A DNA stretch of 64,000 bases from JACCTI01 sp051005695 (GTDB lineage Bacteria; Verrucomicrobiota; Verrucomicrobiia; Chthoniobacterales; UBA10450). The DNA is taken from the NCBI GenBank assembly GCA_051005695.1, contig JBPCJC010000041.1, positions 62,001-126,000 on the forward strand. The letters are read 5' to 3'. The notes below the pieces were generated by a model. The model saw only the letters and a list, made by a program, of their open reading frames with translations, was not told the origin of the DNA and did not search any database. The stretch's first letter is position 1; the number at the start of each line of letters is the position of its first letter. The translations under genes and the position numbers were made by a program. Below are positions 59,507 through 64,000 of this stretch, piece after piece.

Positions 59507-61252
59507 TTAGTTGTCGCGGCTGCTGAGTAGCTCCGTGCTCAACCGCGGTGCGGCACGTTTTCGCCTAACGAGCAGTGGAATTACTCCGAGAAAAGTCAGC
59601 GCCGCAATCGCGCAGCAAACCTGCGCGAATAGTTCCCCGTGCAGGACATAAAACGTCGGCCGGTATTGCGTCGGCACCTCGACCTCACCGCTGAGCACGC
59701 CCTCGGTAAACTGGCTCCCGGTTTCATCCAGGAGCACCTGCGTGATTCGGCCGAACTCGTTGATGAAACAGGTCACGCCGGTATTAGCCGCGCGCACCAT
59801 CGGGAGACGGGTTTCCACGCAGCGAAAAACCGCGTTTGCCAGATGTTGTTGCGAACCGGCGGAGCGCTGGAACCAGCCGTCGTTAGTCACGTTCGCGAGC
59901 AAATTCGCGCCACGCAAAACAAACTGCCGGGTCAACTCGCCGATCGTGTCTTCGAAACAAATCAACGGCGCCACCCGCACGTCAGGTCTCGTTAGGCGAA
60001 AAACCGTGTAGTCTTTGCCGAAGCCGAAATCCGCTGGCACCTGGTCGCCCACGATCGCTCCGATTCCCGGGAGCGTGTTTCGCCCTGGAACATATTCGCC
60101 GAAGGGGACGAGATGCAGTTTGCGATAAAGCTGCGTCTCCTGCCCGGCGCGCGAAACCAGCATGGCCGCGTTGTAGGCATCGTGCTCGTCCTCATCGATC
60201 ACGCCGAGGAGCAGGTCGGTTTTTGTTTCCGCGCAGAAGCGCATCACGAACTGATAACTCGGCGTCCCGGGCAGCACCGGATCGGGCATCGAGCTCTCCG
60301 GCCAAATGAGCAAATCCGGCTGCGATGGCAGGGCGAGCTGGCTCAAACGGGTGAACTTGTCGAAGGTCGCCTGCGCGAAATCGGCGTTGAACTTTTGCTC
60401 GCGCGGCACGTTCGATTGCACCGCGGAAACGCGCACCGGCGTGACCGGGGGACGCTCTTGGACGGCGCGAATTCCAAAGCCCATCACGCCGATGATCGCC
60501 GCCATCGTGAGCGTGAAATCGTAGTGCGGTCGCATTTTTTTGACCGCGTTCTCGATCACAAAACGGCAAACCGTGGCCACGAGAATGACGTTGGTGAACG
60601 CAACCAGAAAGGAGAGCCCGGGCACGCCGGTGAGCTCGACGATTTGGATCATGGCCCACTGACTATGGAGCGCGCTGCCTAACGAGTTCCAACCCCAACC
60701 GGAAAAGAGCAAACCGCGCACGGTTTCCAGCGCGACCCAGACCGCGGAGAGCAGAAACGCCAGCCGGAGATTGTGCAGCGAGCTCAACCAGGGCGAGCGG
60801 ATTTGCGGCGAAACCGGCGCGAGAATTTCGCCTGAGGGATTACTCGTTAGGCCAGCCGCGCGTCGTCTTTCTTCCAGCCGGCGCGTGACCGCTTCCAAAC
60901 CGCTGGCTGGTTTTGGTGCGCGCGGGCGCGGTCGCAAAACCCCCGCGAGCCAGCTCCAGATGGCGAAATAAATTCCCATGTAGAGTCCCACCAAAATCAT
61001 TCCGGGCACCGTCACCGTCACCAGCCAGGAAAAGACGCCCCAGAAAAAAATCACTCCCGCGAGATATCCCAGGAGCAGATCGCGCAGCCAGCGGCGTTTC
61101 CAAGCCGCACCGGAAAACCAGATCGCCGCGAGCAATGGGGTTAGCGCGATCCAGCAAAGCCACGCCTGATCGAACGGCGCAAAGCACGCGCGATAGCCTA
61201 GGCCCGTGACCACGGCTGCCAGCCACGGCCAAAGCCGGAGCGCTCGCGTCAT
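59507..61252 (-). CDS. lnt: apolipoprotein N-acyltransferase
   Basis: Adds the third acyl chain to lipoproteins at the inner membrane. About 581 residues from ATG 61252 (TTG 61261 possible). N-terminal spans include LGYRACFAPFDQAWLCWIALTPLL and ALETVRGLLFSGWGWNSLG. The periplasmic nitrilase domain has catalytic Glu in LIWPESSMPD, Lys in YRKLHLVPFGEYVPG and Cys in PLICFEDTIGE. NVTNDGWFQRSAGSQQHLANAVFRCVETR is also typical. A C-terminal span ends the chain. An insert at about residues 110-155 is Arg/Pro-rich. It lies 15 bases after the small gene at 61268-61585. Confidence 0.94.
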   Translation of the reverse strand: MTRALRLWPWLAAVVTGLGYRACFAPFDQAWLCWIALTPLLAAIWFSGAAWKRRWLRDLLLGYLAGVIFFWGVFSWLVTVTVPGMILVGLYMGIYFAIWSWLAGVLRPRPRAPKPASGLEAVTRRLEERRRAAGLTSNPSGEILAPVSPQIRSPWLSSLHNLRLAFLLSAVWVALETVRGLLFSGWGWNSLGSALHSQWAMIQIVELTGVPGLSFLVAFTNVILVATVCRFVIENAVKKMRPHYDFTLTMAAIIGVMGFGIRAVQERPPVTPVRVSAVQSNVPREQKFNADFAQATFDKFTRLSQLALPSQPDLLIWPESSMPDPVLPGTPSYQFVMRFCAETKTDLLLGVIDEDEHDAYNAAMLVSRAGQETQLYRKLHLVPFGEYVPGRNTLPGIGAIVGDQVPADFGFGKDYTVFRLTRPDVRVAPLICFEDTIGELTRQFVLRGANLLANVTNDGWFQRSAGSQQHLANAVFRCVETRLPMVRAANTGVTCFINEFGRITQVLLDETGSQFTEGVLSGEVEVPTQYRPTFYVLHGELFAQVCCAIAALTFLGVIPLLVRRKRAAPRLSTELLSSRDN

Positions 61253-61267
61253 CGAATTCAAGACTCG

Positions 61268-61585
61268 TTAGCCGCGGCGCTGTCGCCGGCCGCGTTGTTC
61301 GCGTTCGCGGCGTTTGCCGGGGTTGATCGCGTCCCGCAGGTCGCGCTGATACGCCGGATTGACCCGAAAAAATGCGCGCTCCACGTCTTCGATCCGGCGC
61401 ACATTCACTTTGTTCGAGATCACGTAGCCGAGCGAGAGCAGGCCATCGAGGGTCTCGAGAAATTCCGCCGGCATCATGTCGTCGACCTTCTCCAGCAGCA
61501 GTTTGCCGTAAACCTGCGCGCCGCTCAGCCCAAGGGTTTTCAACACGCTGATCTCGCCGCCGTCCAATTTAATCTCGCGAGGCAT
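61268..61585 (-). CDS. small conserved hypothetical protein
   Basis: A 105-residue cytoplasmic protein: MPREIKLDGGEISVLKTLGL, a helical middle (VYGKLLLEKVDDMMPAEFLETLDGLLSLGYVISNK) resembling a winged-helix-like pattern, and a strongly basic tail (GKRREREQRGRRQRRG). I do not recognise a family. It is cotranscribed with lnt to judge from the short gap. The stop lies in a CGTTAGCC variant. Confidence 0.7.
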   Translation of the reverse strand: MPREIKLDGGEISVLKTLGLSGAQVYGKLLLEKVDDMMPAEFLETLDGLLSLGYVISNKVNVRRIEDVERAFFRVNPAYQRDLRDAINPGKRREREQRGRRQRRG

Positions 61586-61656
61586 CGCGGACTTTCGGCA
61601 GAAATTTGCCTTCTGTCGAGAGGCGGACGTTCTCCGTGACCTCTGTGGTTAAACCT

Positions 61657-63621
61657 CTAGATCGCCGCTTCCGTGCGCGTCGTGGCATCGCGCTGTAGCC
61701 AACTCCAAAGCTCGCTCAGACGCGCGTCGATGTTTTTTTTGATCTCCAGCAGCTCCTCGCGCGCGAAGGGCGGGCGCTTTTCAGCGAAGAGGTAATACTT
61801 AATCTTGGGCTCGGTGCCGGAACCGCGGACGGCGATACGCGTGCGATCCGCCAATTCGAAAATCAACATTTTTTCCTTCGGGATGACATCGCCCTCGACA
61901 TCGCGGAAAGTTTCGCGCTCGAAGTTTTTCACCGCCGCCACTGGCGAACCCAACATCTCGTTAGGCGGGGAAGCCACATACGATTCCAGCAGGCGCTTGA
62001 TTTTGGCCGCGCCTTCCGCGCCCTCGAAAGTCAGCGCGCCATTTTTCTCTTGGAAGTAACCGAACGTTACGAAGATTTCGTCGAGCAGCGCATCGATCGT
62101 TAGGCCGCGCGACTTCGCGTAAGCCGCCACTTCGCAAAACATGATCGCGGCCGCGTTCCCATCCTTGTCGCGCACGAAATCGTGTCCGCTGTAGCCGTAA
62201 CTTTCTTCCCCGCCGAAGATGTAATACGACGAATGCGCCAGGCGCAGCCGGCGCGTTTCCGCCTCCGGCAAATCACGATATTTCCCGGCAAACTCCGGCG
62301 GGAGCGCGCGCTCATATTTCCCGAGCTTGGCGCCGATATATTTAAATCCGGTCAGCGTTTCGACGCAGCGCAAACCGAAATGTTCCGCGATCGCTTTTTG
62401 CAGATCGGTGGTCACGAACGTCTTGATGATCACGCCGCGCGCCGCGTTCTCCTGGTTCAAAATGCCGCGCTCGAAAAGCGTCTGCGCGCGGTAGAAAGCC
62501 ATGAGCGATCCGATCTGGTTTCCGCTGAGCAATTTCATCTCGCCGCTCGCGCTCCGCACGGCCACGCCCATGCGATCGCAATCCGGATCGGTCGCGATAA
62601 CGACGTCGGCCATCTGCTCGTTAGCCAACTCGACCCCGAGCTTCAACGCGTCCGCATTTTCCGGATTAGGCGAGGCGACGGTCGGGAAGCGCCCGTCGAA
62701 TTGGTCCTGTTGCCTAACGACATCAACCTGGAAGCCGAAGCGTTCCAGCATCGGTTTCGTAATCACGCCGCCAGTCCCATGGATAGGCGTGAAAACTATC
62801 CGCAATTCTTTCGCATTCCGAACCAGCTCGCGATCGAGGACGAGCGTTTCCAGGCGCGCCATGTAAGCCTCATCGATCTCCGTGCCGAGAACGATCACTG
62901 CGCCGGGCGTCGCTGATTTTTCAAACGCTTCGTCGGCGATCGCGTTGACCTTCGCGATGATTCCGCTGGCCTGCGGCTCCACGACTTGCGCGCCTTGATC
63001 GAAGTAAACTTTGTAACCGTTATCGTGCGGCGGATTGTGGCTCGCGGTGATGACAATGCCGGCGCTCGCGCGCAGATGCCGGACGGCAAACGACAACTCC
63101 GGCGTCGAGCGCGGACCATCGAAAACATACGCGTCCGCGCCATTCTCCGCCGCGATCTTCGCGGCCAACGCGGCGAACTCTTTCGAAAAAAATCGCGTGT
63201 CATGCGCGATCACGATTTTCGGTTTGCCCGGCAATTTTTCCGCCGCGAACCAATCGTGCAGATACGCCACCAGCCCGCGGGTGGCGCGGCCGATGTTGTA
63301 ATAATTCATCGCGTTCGTGCCGACGCAGGGAAACTCCGGGCGGCCGAGCGCGTCCGGCGTTCCGCGTTCCGCCGCGGTCACGATTTTGCCGATGGTGCGC
63401 CCGCGCAAACCGCCGGTGCCGAAGGCGAGCGTGCGATAAAAACGATCGTTTAACTCATCCCAGTTCGCTGCTTGCGCGAGTTCCTGGATGCTGTCCGCGT
63501 AAACCAACGAGTTCGACCCGCGCAAAAGCCCGCGAATGTTTTGCAAGGCGGAATCGAGTAACACGCCGCGTTTCATCGCGCCCTCGAGTGTCGTGTTTAA
63601 CGAATCGGATACGTTCCCCAT
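61657..63621 (-). CDS. phosphohexomutase (phosphoglucomutase/phosphomannomutase)
   Basis: A 654-residue alpha-D-phosphohexomutase, start ATG 63621. The phosphoserine loop is GIVITASHNPPHDNG, the metal site is DPDCDRMGVAV, the sugar-specificity loop is FGGEESYGYSGHDFVRDKDG and the phosphate-binding loop is AVRGSGTEPKIKYY. GGEES with length over 550 fits the PgcA-like group that takes glucose and mannose phosphates (and ribose phosphates in some). The N-terminal 40 residues are extra. It supplies glucose 1-phosphate to glycogen or cell-wall synthesis. Confidence 0.93.
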   Translation of the reverse strand: MGNVSDSLNTTLEGAMKRGVLLDSALQNIRGLLRGSNSLVYADSIQELAQAANWDELNDRFYRTLAFGTGGLRGRTIGKIVTAAERGTPDALGRPEFPCVGTNAMNYYNIGRATRGLVAYLHDWFAAEKLPGKPKIVIAHDTRFFSKEFAALAAKIAAENGADAYVFDGPRSTPELSFAVRHLRASAGIVITASHNPPHDNGYKVYFDQGAQVVEPQASGIIAKVNAIADEAFEKSATPGAVIVLGTEIDEAYMARLETLVLDRELVRNAKELRIVFTPIHGTGGVITKPMLERFGFQVDVVRQQDQFDGRFPTVASPNPENADALKLGVELANEQMADVVIATDPDCDRMGVAVRSASGEMKLLSGNQIGSLMAFYRAQTLFERGILNQENAARGVIIKTFVTTDLQKAIAEHFGLRCVETLTGFKYIGAKLGKYERALPPEFAGKYRDLPEAETRRLRLAHSSYYIFGGEESYGYSGHDFVRDKDGNAAAIMFCEVAAYAKSRGLTIDALLDEIFVTFGYFQEKNGALTFEGAEGAAKIKRLLESYVASPPNEMLGSPVAAVKNFERETFRDVEGDVIPKEKMLIFELADRTRIAVRGSGTEPKIKYYLFAEKRPPFAREELLEIKKNIDARLSELWSWLQRDATTRTEAAI

Positions 63622-63685
63622 GGCGCGCAAATTCCCGGCGCGGCTGGCGCATTGCAAGCGTTGGCCGCGCCTAACGAACGCGGGA

Positions 63686-64000
63686 TTACTTCCCGCCCTG
63701 CACATTCAGCTCCCAGCGGTAACCATCGAGATCGTGAAACCAGAGACCCATGTGCGACGAACCGGGAGATTCCGGCCCGATTTCATCGCCCGGATCTTCC
63801 AGCTTCACCTTGTGCTTCTTTAAATGCGCGAGCGCCTTTTTCAGCGCCGTCATGTTCGGCAAATGAAACGACATGTGCCCGATGGTGTTCCCCGATGGTT
63901 TTCCTTTATGGAGCGCGATGGTCACATTATCGTTCCCGATCGCCACGCCATCTTCGAAGCTGAATTGTTTTTTAAAACCGAGCGCGCGCTCAAACCATTG
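63686..64000 (-). CDS. VOC/glyoxalase-family protein, start outside window
   Basis: The C-terminal 104 residues of a vicinal-oxygen-chelate protein run to the right edge in frame (QWFERALGFKKQFSFEDGVA), so the start lies beyond 64000. The segment has the fold's pattern: NVTIALHKGKPSGNTIGHMSFHL, an ALAHLKKHKVKLEDPG helix and strand, and HMGLWFHDLDGYRWELN. VOC proteins include glyoxalases and dioxygenases; one metal His (GHMSF) and Glu (WEL) are visible. It lies 64 bases upstream of the mutase gene on the same strand. Confidence 0.85.
   Translation of the reverse strand, partial: QWFERALGFKKQFSFEDGVAIGNDNVTIALHKGKPSGNTIGHMSFHLPNMTALKKALAHLKKHKVKLEDPGDEIGPESPGSSHMGLWFHDLDGYRWELNVQGGK

Larger units (their letters stand above)
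801..63676. repeat. dispersed word GCCTAACGA / TCGTTAGGC
   Basis: Counted by eye, GCCTAACG begins at 4025, 7741, 8963, 12371, 12501, 13354, 15076, 15328, 18032, 23170, 25619, 26689, 27335, 27467, 31566, 33790, 36012, 36108, 37615, 41661, 51958, 51985, 59563, 60677, 62712 and 63669. CGTTAGGC begins at 801, 4745, 8633, 11530, 15686, 16124, 19261, 19787, 20884, 23200, 23588, 24273, 24840, 25487, 25959, 26429, 28595, 29708, 35009, 39581, 40373, 41053, 41672, 43137, 44128, 53650, 58491, 59990, 60845, 61959 and 62098. Common variants are CGTTAGTC, CGTTAGCC, GCCTAACAA and ACTAACGA. Most copies are inside genes. Confidence 0.9.

Noticed and set aside
801..63676. The dispersed word as a chromosome-segregation (KOPS-like) signal
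   Set aside because: Such signals are strongly biased to one strand; here orientations are 26 to 31 and mixed within single genes.
801..63676. The dispersed word as a systematic base-calling artefact
   Set aside because: It appears in several frames and encodes sensible residues (SLG, PNE, LTN, VRP). Ordinary codons would have to be altered at different bases each time.
1..64000. CRISPR arrays, phage genes, transposases, rRNA
   Set aside because: No regularly spaced direct repeats and no such genes were seen on either strand.

Overview
The window is high-GC, densely coded bacterial DNA with no plasmid, phage or insertion-sequence genes. PEP-CTERM and CHRD proteins, TIGR03118 and DUF4394 proteins, many large secreted proteins with beta-rich C-terminal repeats, Tat and Sec exports, outer-membrane porin and Lnt point to a Gram-negative soil bacterium of the Verrucomicrobia (Spartobacteria/Chthoniobacter-like) type. 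This placement is inferred from family content, not from a marker search.

Layout. 1-7.9 kb: a truncated gene, tRNA-Asn, a broken TPR gene, tRNA-fMet, a DUF72/DUF2062 pair, a lipoprotein, a D-Ala-D-Ala carboxypeptidase, phosphofructokinase, a PpiD-like chaperone and a TPR protein. 7.9-13 kb: secreted proteins (DUF4394 with repeats, a Tat ferritin-like protein, a beta-propeller pair) and tRNA-Val. 13-30.5 kb: mostly housekeeping and hydrolytic genes (hydroxyacid dehydrogenase, OsmC, alpha/beta hydrolase, glycyl-tRNA synthetase, glutamate racemase with an amidase, M13 peptidase, HD protein, SurE, PepE, tricorn-like protease). 30.5-31 kb: a palindromic element and DUF2277. 31.1-39.8 kb: a compact minus-strand cluster: DUF2064 transferase, porin, four-gene ABC importer, SPASM-like radical SAM protein, metallophosphatase, a small Cys-rich reading frame and ArsS. 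39.9-45.1 kb: fasciclin, pdxJ-acpS, CHRD PEP-CTERM protein, TMEM175-like channel, metG and a Cdd1 protein. 45.2-47.3 kb: two frameshifted genes and a poor intergenic region. 47.3-54.5 kb: cupin, sialidase-like, di-haem peroxidase, TIGR03118 and DUF937 proteins. 54.5-64 kb: S1/P1 nuclease, an ABC permease fused to an amidohydrolase with its ATPase, a second palindromic element, Lnt, phosphohexomutase and a truncated VOC protein.

Two things stand out. First, a short word, GCCTAACGA/TCGTTAGGC, occurs very often in both orientations (57 exact 8-mer copies by eye against about 2-3 expected), inside genes, in stop codons and as inverted pairs between convergent genes, much like DNA uptake sequences. 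Second, the arsS cluster joins an outer-membrane channel and importer to two radical SAM enzymes, a phosphatase and a DUF2064 transferase, which suggests a system for taking up and modifying an organoarsenic or organophosphorus compound. Several small genes carry single frameshifts or stops that could be real decay or assembly error.
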